The translations under genes and the position numbers were made by a program. Of a stretch of DNA of 64,000 nucleotides, positions 33,197 through 41,205 are shown piece by piece. Position 1 is the first letter of the stretch, and each line of letters begins with the position of its first letter. Where the stretch lies: the NCBI RefSeq assembly GCF_006912135.1, contig NZ_VIRS01000001.1, forward strand, positions 248,001 through 312,000. Reading direction: 5' to 3'. Source of the stretch: Cryptosporangium phraense (GTDB lineage: Bacteria > Actinomycetota > Actinomycetes > Mycobacteriales > Cryptosporangiaceae). The notes under the pieces were generated by a model. It saw nothing but the letters and a program-made list of their open reading frames with translations. It was not told the origin of the DNA and searched no databases.

Positions 33197-34627
33197 TCAC
33201 TCGCTAGCGGTCTCCCGGACGGCCCGCACCTCGGCGATCCTGGCCGCGGTCGGGTCGAGCCAGGGGCCGGTCGGCAGCGCGGGCGGGCCGCCCTCGGAGT
33301 CGACCGTGCACAGCGGCAACCGCTCCCCCAGGTACCGCAGCAGCAACGAGCCGAGCACCGCGGCCAGCAGCGACCCGGCCAGCACGCCGATCTTCGCGTC
33401 CTGGCGCAGCGCCTCGTCGTCGAACGCCAGGTCGGTGATGAACAGCGCGATCGTGAACCCGATCCCGCACAGGACGGCCCCGCCGATCAGGTGCCCGTAC
33501 CGCACCCGCCCGGGCAGCGCCCCTAATCCGGTCTTCAGGGCCAGGCCGGCCAGCAGCGAGATCCCGATCGCGTTGCCGACCACCAGCGCCACCGCGACCC
33601 CGATCGTCACCCGCGAGGTCGACGCGTCCCGCAGCGTCTCCCAGTCCAGTGGCACCCCGGCGTTGGCCAGCCCGAACAGCGGCAGCACGACCAGCGCGCT
33701 GACCGGGTGCAGCGCGTCCTGGAGGCGCTCGTTGGAGCTCAGCGTCGCCCGGGCCGCGGTGTTCGCGAGCCGGACCCGGGCCGGGGTCGCGGCCTCGATC
33801 ACGGCCCGGCCGTAGTAGGCCAGCCGCTGCCGCTGGGACGGGTCCACCGCGGCGGCCGGCACGATCAGCCCGAGCAGCGCCCCGGCCAGCGTCGGGTGCA
33901 CGCCGGACTCGAACACGGCCACCCACAGCGCCGCGCCGACCAGCAGATACGGCGCCAGCTGCCAGACCCCGGCGAACCGCAGACCGAGCAGCACCACGAC
34001 CAGGATCGCGGCCATCCCGAGCGCGCTCGTCGAGACGTGGTCGCTGTAGAACACGGCCATGACGCTGATCGCGCCGATGTCGTCGACGATCGCCAGCGTC
34101 AGCAGGAACAGCCGCAGCTGGTCCGGGCAGCGCGGCCCGAACAGCGCCAGGACGCCGACCAGGAACGCGGTGTCGGTCGAGATCGGGATGCCCCAGCCCG
34201 CGGCGGCCGGGCCGCTCGGCTGGATCAGGAAGTAGATCAGCGCCGGGAACGCCAGCCCGCCGATCGCGCCCAGTGCGGGCACGATTACGGTGCGCCGGTC
34301 GCGCAGCTCACCGACCGTCACTTCACGGCTGATCTCCAGCCCGACGACGAGGAAGAAAATGGACATCGCCGCGTCGTTGACGAAGTGCTGCAGGTCGAGC
34401 TCGAGCGCCCAGGAGCCGACCCGGATCGACGACTCGACGTGCCAGAAGCTCTCGTAGGTGTCGCCGGGCAGGTTCGCCCAGACCAGCGCGGCCACGGTGG
34501 CGATCAGCAGCACCGCGGCGCTGCCGGCCTCCCGGTTGAGGAACTCCCGGACCGCGGGCGAGAGGTACGGCAACCCGATCCGCGGGGCCGGCCCCGGCCG
34601 CGCCGGAATCGGTAGAGAGCTGGTCAC
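33197..34627 (-). CDS. nhaA: Na+/H+ antiporter NhaA
   Basis: 476 residues from GTG 34627; a GTG at 34678 would add 17 unusual residues. NhaA hallmarks: AVREFLNREAGSAAVLLIAT, WHVESSIRVGSWALELDL, FVNDAAMSIFFLVVGLEISR, GIPISTDTAFLVGVLALFG, and the paired ion-binding aspartates in LTLAIVDDIGAISVMAVF. Exchanges sodium for protons to keep pH and sodium balance. It starts 55 bases (or 4) after the MFS gene on the same strand, so it may be the tail of the NUDIX operon. Convergent with the DsbA-like gene, seven bases apart. Confidence 0.93.
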   Translation of the reverse strand: MTSSLPIPARPGPAPRIGLPYLSPAVREFLNREAGSAAVLLIATVAALVWANLPGDTYESFWHVESSIRVGSWALELDLQHFVNDAAMSIFFLVVGLEISREVTVGELRDRRTVIVPALGAIGGLAFPALIYFLIQPSGPAAAGWGIPISTDTAFLVGVLALFGPRCPDQLRLFLLTLAIVDDIGAISVMAVFYSDHVSTSALGMAAILVVVLLGLRFAGVWQLAPYLLVGAALWVAVFESGVHPTLAGALLGLIVPAAAVDPSQRQRLAYYGRAVIEAATPARVRLANTAARATLSSNERLQDALHPVSALVVLPLFGLANAGVPLDWETLRDASTSRVTIGVAVALVVGNAIGISLLAGLALKTGLGALPGRVRYGHLIGGAVLCGIGFTIALFITDLAFDDEALRQDAKIGVLAGSLLAAVLGSLLLRYLGERLPLCTVDSEGGPPALPTGPWLDPTAARIAEVRAVRETASE

Positions 34628-34682
34628 GGCGCCTAGGCTGCCAGACCGCACCTGAATCGAACACGTCGCGGTCGTCACATGG

Positions 34683-35957
34683 TCAGGCCGGTCCGCGCGA
34701 CGCGGAGCGGATCGCCGGGAGGACGGCGAGGGTGGTGAGCAGCATCAGCGCGGCGAAGACGAAGAACGGGGCCGGGAGGCCGGCCAGCCGGGCGATGGCG
34801 CCGCCGCCCAGGCCGCCGACGGCCAGGCCGCCCAGCGCGACCGTGAAGTAGACCGCGTTGACCCGGCCCAGCAGCTCGGAGGGCACCAGCCGCTGGCGCA
34901 GCGACACGATCACCACACTGAGCACGAGCACCACGAACCCGTCGACCGCCAGGGCGGCCGCGGCCAGCGCCGGGCTCCGGACGAGCCCGAGCGCGGCCAC
35001 CGCACCGGCCGAGATCACCGACGTGACGAGGATCAGCACGGGCGCCGGGACCCGCCGGGCGATCCGGTCGGCGACCAGGCCGCCGGCCACCGCGCCGATC
35101 GCGCCCACCGCGAGCATCACCCCGTAGCCGCGCGGGCTGACGTTCAGCCGCTGGTCTCCGACCAGCACCAGCAGTCCGTAGCTGGCCCCGGTCATCGCGT
35201 TCCCGACGCCGGACAGGAAACTCAGACTGCGGACGACCGGGGAGCGCCAGTACCAGTGGGCACCCGTCCGGATGTCGGCCCAGAGCGACCGGCGCTCGGC
35301 CGGCTCGCCACCGGGGGCCGAGCGCGGCAGCAGCGTGAGCACGGCCAGGCTGGCGACCAGCCCCAGCGAGCCGGCCGCGAACGGCAACGCGAGCGCGATC
35401 GCCAGCAGGAACCCGCCGATCGGCGGCCCGGCGAACTCGTTCAGCGCGACGAACGTCGTCTGGATCCGGCCGTTGGCCTTCTCCAGCCCGTCCGACGGGA
35501 CCAGCGCGGGCACCAGCGCCGCGGACGCGTTGTCGAACAGCGTCTCGCAGGTACCGAGGACGACGAACACGACGTAGAGCAACGGCATCGACGCGAACCC
35601 GAGCGCGACCGACACCGCGAGCGCGCCGAGCGTCACCGCGCGGACGCCGGTCGCCGCGCGAACCACCGTGCGCCGGTCGGCGCGGTCGACGATCGCGCCC
35701 GAGACCAGCGAGAACAGCCAGGGCAGACGCTGCGCGACCGTGAGCCCGGCGATCGCGACCGGGTCGCTGGTCAGCGTGGCCGCGAGGAGCGGGGCGGCGG
35801 CCAGGTTGACGCCGTCGGCCAGGTTCGAAATGCCGACCGCGGCCCAGAGCGTCCGGAATGGATCTGTTCGCACCTGTGGCATTCTCCGGGGCGGCCGGGC
35901 CGGCCCGACACGGGGGCGGAGGCCGGCCAGCGGGTCCGGACGCGCGACGGCGCTCAT
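34683..35957 (-). CDS. MFS transporter at the end of the NUDIX/VWA/PurA-like operon
   Basis: 424 residues from ATG 35957, whose bases overlap the TGA of the PurA-like gene (ATGA), so it is translationally coupled. Twelve membrane segments; TLWAAVGISNLADGVNLAAA at the start and IVDRADRRTVVRAATGVRAV as the motif A loop place it in the enterobactin-exporter-like DHA3 group. Coupling to a nucleotide-ligase-like gene suggests that it exports, or confers resistance to, a small molecule made by the operon; that is inference. Confidence 0.88.
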   Translation of the reverse strand: MSAVARPDPLAGLRPRVGPARPPRRMPQVRTDPFRTLWAAVGISNLADGVNLAAAPLLAATLTSDPVAIAGLTVAQRLPWLFSLVSGAIVDRADRRTVVRAATGVRAVTLGALAVSVALGFASMPLLYVVFVVLGTCETLFDNASAALVPALVPSDGLEKANGRIQTTFVALNEFAGPPIGGFLLAIALALPFAAGSLGLVASLAVLTLLPRSAPGGEPAERRSLWADIRTGAHWYWRSPVVRSLSFLSGVGNAMTGASYGLLVLVGDQRLNVSPRGYGVMLAVGAIGAVAGGLVADRIARRVPAPVLILVTSVISAGAVAALGLVRSPALAAAALAVDGFVVLVLSVVIVSLRQRLVPSELLGRVNAVYFTVALGGLAVGGLGGGAIARLAGLPAPFFVFAALMLLTTLAVLPAIRSASRGPA

Positions 35958-37177
35958 GGTACGAGGGCTCGACGCAGGACGGCCGGCCCGCTGGGCGAGT
36001 CGGTACCCAGCACGACCGGGACGCCGAGCACGGCCTCGATCTCGGTGACCCGGTCGGCCGGGCGGTAGACGCCCCGGGCGGTGGTTCCGGTCAGGGTGTT
36101 CGTGAGCCGTTCCTGGGCGGCCAGGTCGCCGCGGGTGCCCACCGGGATGCGGGTCCAGCCGTTGGCGTACTCCGGGCAGATCCCGAGGGCCGGGTCGGCC
36201 GCGTCCAGGTGGGTCACGGCCAGCGCGTCCACTCCCCCGCACACGTCCACCGCGTACCGGTGCGCGACCGCGTCGAAGTGGCCGCGCCGGAACTCGCCCT
36301 GCCAGGCTCCGGTGCCGTTGTGCCGCTCGGGCAGGTCCAGCGCCCGGTCCTCGGTGACGTGCGGGCCGGCGCCGTGCCGGGTCGTGTACGTCCGGACGAC
36401 GCCGAGCCGTTCCGCCCGGGCGCCGGCCAGCAGCGTCTCCGCGTTGGCGAACGTCGTCGTCGACCAGGTCGTGTGCGGGTGCCAGCCGAACCACTCGTCG
36501 AGCAGGACGCCCTGCGCGCCCTCGAACACGCACCGCCCGGACGCCAGCAGCCCGCCGAGGTGGCCGGAATCCACGATCGTCACCGCGTCCCGGAACGCCG
36601 CGAAGACCGCGACGACGTCGTCCAGCGGCGGAGCGTCCAGAGGGCCGTTCGACGCGGTCAGCCGGTCGCGGACCGCGGCCAGGCGGGACCGCAGGCGGGG
36701 CGGGTCCAGCACGTCCCCGACCCGCGGGGCCTCGGCCGGGTGCGCGAGCCCGTAGGCGACGGTCTCGCCGACGCCGAGCCCGCAGCTCCCGTGCCGGCCG
36801 GCGCCCCGGCAGCGTTCCCGGGCCCGGTTCGCCGCCCGGTGCCACGGGGTCGCGAGCAACGCGTCGGCGTCGATCGTCAGCAGCCGGAACGGGTCGCGGA
36901 CGCCGACCGACGCGAGGTGGGCGGCCTCGGCCGCCAGCGCCAGCGGGTCGACGACGACGAACCGGGACAGGTGGGTCGGCACGCCCCGGAACGTGCCCGA
37001 CCCGAACTGCGCGAACGTGTGGTGCCGGCCATCCGGGAGCACGACGTTGTGCGCGGCCTGGGCGCCGCCGTTGAACCGGACGACGGCTTCCACGTCGGAT
37101 TCGGCGCAGAGCAGGTCGACGACCCGCCCCTTGCCCGCGTCGCCGTAGCCCAGGTCGACGACGATCGTGTGGGTCAC
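35954..37177 (-). CDS. Adenylosuccinate synthetase paralogue (PurA/PurZ-like)
   Basis: 407 residues from GTG 37177 (GTGA overlap with the VWA gene). The P-loop reads VDLGYGDAGKGRVVDLL, where housekeeping PurA has QWGDEGKGK: Asp and Lys are kept, Glu is Ala and Trp is Tyr. Other blocks are kept: RFNGGAQAAHNVVLP (His), VVRTYTTRHGAGPHVTE, AVTHLDAADPALGICPEY. The C-terminal GTP-base region (GTDSPSGPAVLRRALVP) differs from the usual one. It should join an amino acid to a purine-like nucleotide using GTP or ATP; because the context is signalling-like and not purine synthesis, a different product is likely. Confidence 0.85.
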   Translation of the reverse strand: MTHTIVVDLGYGDAGKGRVVDLLCAESDVEAVVRFNGGAQAAHNVVLPDGRHHTFAQFGSGTFRGVPTHLSRFVVVDPLALAAEAAHLASVGVRDPFRLLTIDADALLATPWHRAANRARERCRGAGRHGSCGLGVGETVAYGLAHPAEAPRVGDVLDPPRLRSRLAAVRDRLTASNGPLDAPPLDDVVAVFAAFRDAVTIVDSGHLGGLLASGRCVFEGAQGVLLDEWFGWHPHTTWSTTTFANAETLLAGARAERLGVVRTYTTRHGAGPHVTEDRALDLPERHNGTGAWQGEFRRGHFDAVAHRYAVDVCGGVDALAVTHLDAADPALGICPEYANGWTRIPVGTRGDLAAQERLTNTLTGTTARGVYRPADRVTEIEAVLGVPVVLGTDSPSGPAVLRRALVP

Positions 37178-38142
37178 AACCGCACGCTCCCCGAGCCGCC
37201 GCGGGACCGGGGCAGCGCCGCCCGCACCGGACGCCCGCGCCGGCGCACGGCCCGGCTGTACGGGGTCAGCGCCTTGCCGACGGTCCGGACGGCCGACGAG
37301 CCCAGGTCGGCCAGGTCGGCCAGGCCGGCGTCGAGGTCGGTCGTGTCCTCGTTCAGCCCGATCGTGAGCGCGATCGTCTCGCAGACCGCGTCGAGGTCGT
37401 CGAGCTCGAGCACGTTCTCGCCGAGCAGATCGCGCCAGCGCTTCAGCACGGTCCGGTCGCCGGCGTAGGCCGTGCCGGCCGGGAGCAGGTAGTAGACGTG
37501 GTAGTTGCGGGTCAGCTCGGCGACCAGCGTCTCGGTTCGGATGTCCTCGGAAATACGATCGCCGATCACGTCGCGGACCTCCCGCGCCTTCACCGACCGG
37601 TACGGCAGCTCGTCGCCGATCAGGAAGACGTAGCCCTTGCGGCCGTGCCGCTTGGCGTCCGTGTCGGTGTGCCGGGCCAGGAAGTACATCGCGAGCTCGT
37701 AGGACTCCGTCTTCTGGCCGCCGCCACCGCCCTCCAGGACGATGTTCGCCAGGTCGTCGTCCATCCGGTTGTCGGACTCGAACTGGCCGATCTGCAGCGG
37801 CACCCGGTCGCAGGTGGCGTCGCCCACCGCGCCGAACAGGATCTGCGGGTCGGTGCAGTAGCCCTTGCGCAGCAGCAGGCCGAGTAACTGCGGCAGCTTC
37901 GTCTGCAGCACCCGGGGCACGCCACCCATCGAGCCGGTGACGTCGAACAGCACCGCGATCGGCGTGCTGGCCGGGTGTTCGGCCGAGTCCCGGCTCTCCC
38001 GGACCGTGACACCGCGCGGGTCGAGGCTCGGGTGGACGGTGCGGGCGCCGCTGTCGCTGTAGGCGAAGGCGCTCCGGCCGGTGGCCGCGCGGAAGTTCTC
38101 GGCCGCGGTGTAGACGTCGGTGGACCAGCGTCCGCTTCCCAT
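37174..38142 (-). CDS. VWA-domain protein (TerY-like)
   Basis: 322 residues, ATG 38142 with AAGGAG upstream. After about 60 residues comes the VWA domain: PIAVLFDVTGSMGGVPRVLQ holds a MIDAS variant (DxTGS), followed by GGGGGQKTESYELAMYFLAR and KGYVFLIGDELPYRSV. The C-terminus (RRRGRPVRAALPRSRGGSGS) is basic and low-complexity. VWA proteins of this kind bind partners through a divalent metal. The kinase-like gene ends 10 bases upstream and the PurA-like gene overlaps downstream. Confidence 0.88.
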   Translation of the reverse strand: MGSGRWSTDVYTAAENFRAATGRSAFAYSDSGARTVHPSLDPRGVTVRESRDSAEHPASTPIAVLFDVTGSMGGVPRVLQTKLPQLLGLLLRKGYCTDPQILFGAVGDATCDRVPLQIGQFESDNRMDDDLANIVLEGGGGGQKTESYELAMYFLARHTDTDAKRHGRKGYVFLIGDELPYRSVKAREVRDVIGDRISEDIRTETLVAELTRNYHVYYLLPAGTAYAGDRTVLKRWRDLLGENVLELDDLDAVCETIALTIGLNEDTTDLDAGLADLADLGSSAVRTVGKALTPYSRAVRRRGRPVRAALPRSRGGSGSVRL

Positions 38143-38152
38143 GGTGTTCTCC

Positions 38153-39073
38153 TTAAGCGGGGACGGAAAATTCGCGGAACCTGCGCGGGCCGTAGAGCCG
38201 GTGCAGGAGGTCGTCGAGCTCGGCCAGCAGGCGCCAGGCGTCCTGCGGGCGCATCCGGGGCCGGGCCAGGCGGCACCCGTCGGCGAAACGGCGCAGCGCG
38301 GGGTGCACGCGCGGCCCCATCAGCCGGAGCATCAGCCCCGAGGCCAGGTACAGGTCGGTCGCCGGGGTGGCCGGCTCCTTCGCCGGCACTTCCGGCGGGT
38401 AGGCGTCGCGGTAGCGCGCGACCAAGGCCGGGATCGGCCCGCGGCCGATCACCGCGTAGCACCAGTCGACGATCACCAGGCCGTGTTCGGCCGGGTGGAT
38501 CAGCACGTGCTCGGGCAGCACCGCGCCGTGCACGACGCCGGCCCGGTGGGCGGCCCCGAGCGCGACCAGGAGCCGGCGCCACATCCAGGCCGCATCCCTG
38601 GGGTCGAGGCCGTCGGGGTAGGCCCGCTCGACCTCGGCCAGCGACACGAACCCGGCGCAGTGTTCGAGCACGTTGGCGGCGCGCCGGTCGCCGTCGTCGT
38701 CCATGACGAGCGTGTCGAAGAGACGCGGGAAGAAGGCCGGCTTCTGCTTCCGGCGCCGGAGGACCGCCGCCTCGGTCTCGAGCAGGTCGTTGTCGGCCGG
38801 GTCGCGGGCCACCTTGAGCAGCGCGGTGCCCTTGGCCGAACGCACCCGGAAGAGGTCGGCCAGGTCGCCGGTGATCGGGTCACCGAGCACGGTGTAGGGC
38901 CCGATCCGGCTCTCCCACAGCTCAGTCAGCCGGGTGAACGCCGAGGTCGCGATGCCCTCGCTGCCGAGAGGGGCGGCATCGGGATGCACGATCCGGCGCA
39001 GGCGCCGGTAGTCGGCATCGGTGATCGTTTCGGCGGCGAAGATCAGGTGCACGGCGTCCTCGAAATCGGTCAC
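38153..39073 (-). CDS. J-domain-like plus protein-kinase-like fusion lacking the catalytic Asp
   Basis: 306 residues from GTG 39073 (GTGA overlap with the NUDIX stop). Residues 1-55 resemble a J-domain with the diagnostic HPD at 30-32 (DYRRLRRIVHPDAAP). A kinase fold follows: Lys87 in ALLKVARDP, helix C Glu near 99-101, then AGVVHGAVLPEHVLI where HRDxKxxN should be (no catalytic Asp), and VDWCYA in place of DFG. It may therefore be a pseudokinase or use an unusual mechanism. The C-terminal helical part (ALRRFADGCRLARPRMRPQD) fits a kinase C-lobe. Confidence 0.8.
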   Translation of the reverse strand: MTDFEDAVHLIFAAETITDADYRRLRRIVHPDAAPLGSEGIATSAFTRLTELWESRIGPYTVLGDPITGDLADLFRVRSAKGTALLKVARDPADNDLLETEAAVLRRRKQKPAFFPRLFDTLVMDDDGDRRAANVLEHCAGFVSLAEVERAYPDGLDPRDAAWMWRRLLVALGAAHRAGVVHGAVLPEHVLIHPAEHGLVIVDWCYAVIGRGPIPALVARYRDAYPPEVPAKEPATPATDLYLASGLMLRLMGPRVHPALRRFADGCRLARPRMRPQDAWRLLAELDDLLHRLYGPRRFREFSVPA

Positions 39074-39825
39074 CGCACGTCCTCCTCCGACGTCGGGCGG
39101 AGCAGCGGCGGGTGCAGCACCCGGGCGTCGCCGGCCCGGTAGAGCTTGGCCCGCGGGCCGCCCCGGTCGCCGCCGCGCGCGGTCGTCGTCCCGGTGCCCT
39201 CGACGAAACCCGGCACCGACAGCACCTTGCGGTGGAAGTTGCCCGCGTGCAGGTCCTCGCCCCAGACCGCCGCGTAGACCGCGCGCAGTTCGGCGATCGT
39301 GAACTCCGGCCCGACGAACGCGGTGGCCAGCGGCGAGTACTCGAGCTTGGCCCGGGCCCGCTCCAGGCCGTCGGCCAGGATCCGGCTGTGGTCGAACGCG
39401 AGGCGCGCCTCGCTGATCGTCGCGACCGGCACCCAGGCCGCTCCGGCGGCGTCGCCGCCGGGCCGGGGGTCGGGCAGGCTCGGCGCGAACGCGAGGTAGG
39501 CCACCGACACGACGCGCATCCGTGGGTCTCGCCCCGGATCGCCGTAGCTCTTCAACTGCTCCAGGTGGACGCGAGCCAGCCGGCCGTTCGTGGCGTCGAG
39601 ACCGGTCTCCTCGGCGAGTTCGCGCAGAGCCGCGTCGTCGAGGGTCTCGTCGCCGACGAAGCCGCCCGGCAGCGCGAGCCGGGACCTGAACGGGGCCGCC
39701 CCCCGCTCGACCAGCAGTACCGACAGCACCCCGTCGCGGATCGTCAGCGCGACGACGTCGACCGAGACCGCGACCGCCGGGTAGTCGCGGGGGTCGTAGG
39801 CCTCCAGGAACGCTCGCTCGTTCAT
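39070..39825 (-). CDS. NUDIX hydrolase with C-terminal winged helix (NrtR-like)
   Basis: 251 residues from ATG 39825. The NUDIX box is complete: GGFVGDE, seven residues, RELAEETGL. The C-terminal segment (EYSPLATAFVGPEFTIAELR, then FHRKVLSVPGFVEGTG) is the winged helix of the NrtR family, which binds ADP-ribose and regulates NAD genes; in many NrtR proteins the box is degenerate, here it looks active. First gene of the operon and probably its own regulator through the inverted repeat at 39835-39875. Confidence 0.88.
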   Translation of the reverse strand: MNERAFLEAYDPRDYPAVAVSVDVVALTIRDGVLSVLLVERGAAPFRSRLALPGGFVGDETLDDAALRELAEETGLDATNGRLARVHLEQLKSYGDPGRDPRMRVVSVAYLAFAPSLPDPRPGGDAAGAAWVPVATISEARLAFDHSRILADGLERARAKLEYSPLATAFVGPEFTIAELRAVYAAVWGEDLHAGNFHRKVLSVPGFVEGTGTTTARGGDRGGPRAKLYRAGDARVLHPPLLRPTSEEDVR

Positions 39826-39834
39826 CGCCGTTGC

Positions 39835-39875
39835 CGTTCTTCTCAGATTGAGTAATTCTCTGTACGAGAAGAACG
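39835..39875. promoter_or_regulatory. Inverted repeat, candidate NrtR-like operator
   Basis: CGTTCTTCTC (39835-39844) and GAGAAGAACG (39866-39875) are a perfect 10-bp pair, centres 31 bases (three helical turns) apart. Between them GAG-TAATT-CTC (39850-39860) forms a smaller dyad. It starts 10 bases from the NUDIX ATG and is the most AT-rich stretch of the area, so the operon promoter is probably here. The divergent glycosyltransferase starts at 39910 and may share the control. Confidence 0.6.
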
Positions 39876-39909
39876 TAACACGGTCGTCAAGGCCTCTACT
39901 CTGGACAGC

Positions 39910-41013
39910 GTGCGGATCCTGTTCTGTGGACGGCCGGCGTACGGACACCTCTATCCGCTCCTCCCGCTCGCGTTCGCGGCCCGGGCGGCCGGGCACACGG
40001 TGGTGTTCGCGACCGGCGCGGACTTCGTCGGGAAGCTGGCCGGGTACGGCTTCGACGCCCGCGAGGCGGGCATCAGCGTCGGGGCCGCCGAGGCCGAGGC
40101 GACCCGGCGCCACCCCAACGGGCCGGTCGTCGACGTCCTCGTGACGATGTTCGCCGACGTCCTCCCCCGGCGGACGATGCCGGACGTCCACTACCTGCTC
40201 TCGCTCATCAAGCCCGACCTGGTCGTCTACGAGATGAGCGACGTCGGGGCCGCGGGCGCCGCCCGCCGGGCCGGGGTGCCGTGCGTGTCGGTGACGATCG
40301 GGCGCTCGATGCCGGCCGGGATCCTGGCCGTCGCCGAACCGCACCTGAACTGGATCTGGAACGGCCGTCCGCCGGCCGACCCGATGCTCGGTGACGCCGT
40401 GCTCGACTTCTGGCCGGCGTCGATCGCCGACCCGGCGCCGTTGGCGGTGCCCACCCGGTTCCCGATCCGGCCGGTGCCGTGGAGCCCGCCCGGCCGGTGG
40501 GAGTCGCCGGGCACGCCGCTGGTGTATCTGACGCTCGGCACGGTCTCGTACGGCAAGACCGACGTGTTCCGGGCGGCGATCGAAGGCCTGGCCGGGTTAC
40601 CCGTCCAGGTCGTGGTCGCGGTCGGTCCCGGCGACCCGTCGGCGCTCGGCTCGGTGCCGAGTAACGTCCGCATTGCGCAGTTCGTACCGCAGGACCAGGT
40701 GCTGCGGGACGCAAGCGTCGTGGTGCACCACGGCGGCAGCGGGACGACGCTGGGCGCGGCCGCGCACGGCCTGCCGCAGCTGATCCTGCCGCAGGGCGCG
40801 GATCAGTTCGTGAACGCCGAGGTGATCAGCGCGCAGGGGTCGGGCCTGACGCTGGCCGAGGACGACCTGAGCCCGGGCACGGTCGCCGCGTGCGCGCTCG
40901 CGCTCCTGGGTGAACCGGTGCACCGCGCGACCGCCCAGGTTCTGCGCGACGAGATCGCCGCGATGCCGTCGCCGGCCGACGCGCTCGAGGCCCTTCAGGG
41001 CTACGTCACATGA
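39910..41013 (+). CDS. MGT/UGT-type glycosyltransferase
   Basis: 367 residues from GTG 39910. The GT-B fold is apparent: FCGRPAYGHLYPLLPLAFAA at the start, and the donor-binding signature VVHHGGSGTTLGAAAHGLPQ with LILPQGADQFVNAEVISAQG near the end, matching macrolide/antibiotic glycosyltransferases (GT1). It transfers a nucleotide-activated sugar to a small molecule, acceptor unknown. Divergent from the NUDIX operon by 84 bases; if the operon makes a nucleoside-like compound, this could decorate it, but that is speculation. Confidence 0.9.
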   Translation: MRILFCGRPAYGHLYPLLPLAFAARAAGHTVVFATGADFVGKLAGYGFDAREAGISVGAAEAEATRRHPNGPVVDVLVTMFADVLPRRTMPDVHYLLSLIKPDLVVYEMSDVGAAGAARRAGVPCVSVTIGRSMPAGILAVAEPHLNWIWNGRPPADPMLGDAVLDFWPASIADPAPLAVPTRFPIRPVPWSPPGRWESPGTPLVYLTLGTVSYGKTDVFRAAIEGLAGLPVQVVVAVGPGDPSALGSVPSNVRIAQFVPQDQVLRDASVVVHHGGSGTTLGAAAHGLPQLILPQGADQFVNAEVISAQGSGLTLAEDDLSPGTVAACALALLGEPVHRATAQVLRDEIAAMPSPADALEALQGYVT

Positions 41014-41205
41014 GTCACTTGACTAGCCATTGGTTCCGTGGTCTTCGCCGCTCGTGGCGCGCATTGTCGCTCTGAGCTGCGGAGATCTCAAGGTTGCTCG
41101 CAAATGGAGAATGTGGCCCACGTCACATAGCTGATCCTCGGGCGTTCTGTGCACGTCCCCCGGGTTGACCACGCTCACGGTTATTTCCATCGTGGAGGAA
41201 CCCGG
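41014..41205. other. 192-base non-coding gap before DUF4331 gene
   Basis: The gap contains AGTCACTTGACT (41013-41024), a small dyad just after the glycosyltransferase stop, and GTCACAT twice (41005 and 41123 regions). GTGGAGGA just upstream is the ribosome site for ATG 41206. No ORF with coding character and no RNA gene is seen; promoter of the DUF4331 gene presumably lies here. Confidence 0.4.
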
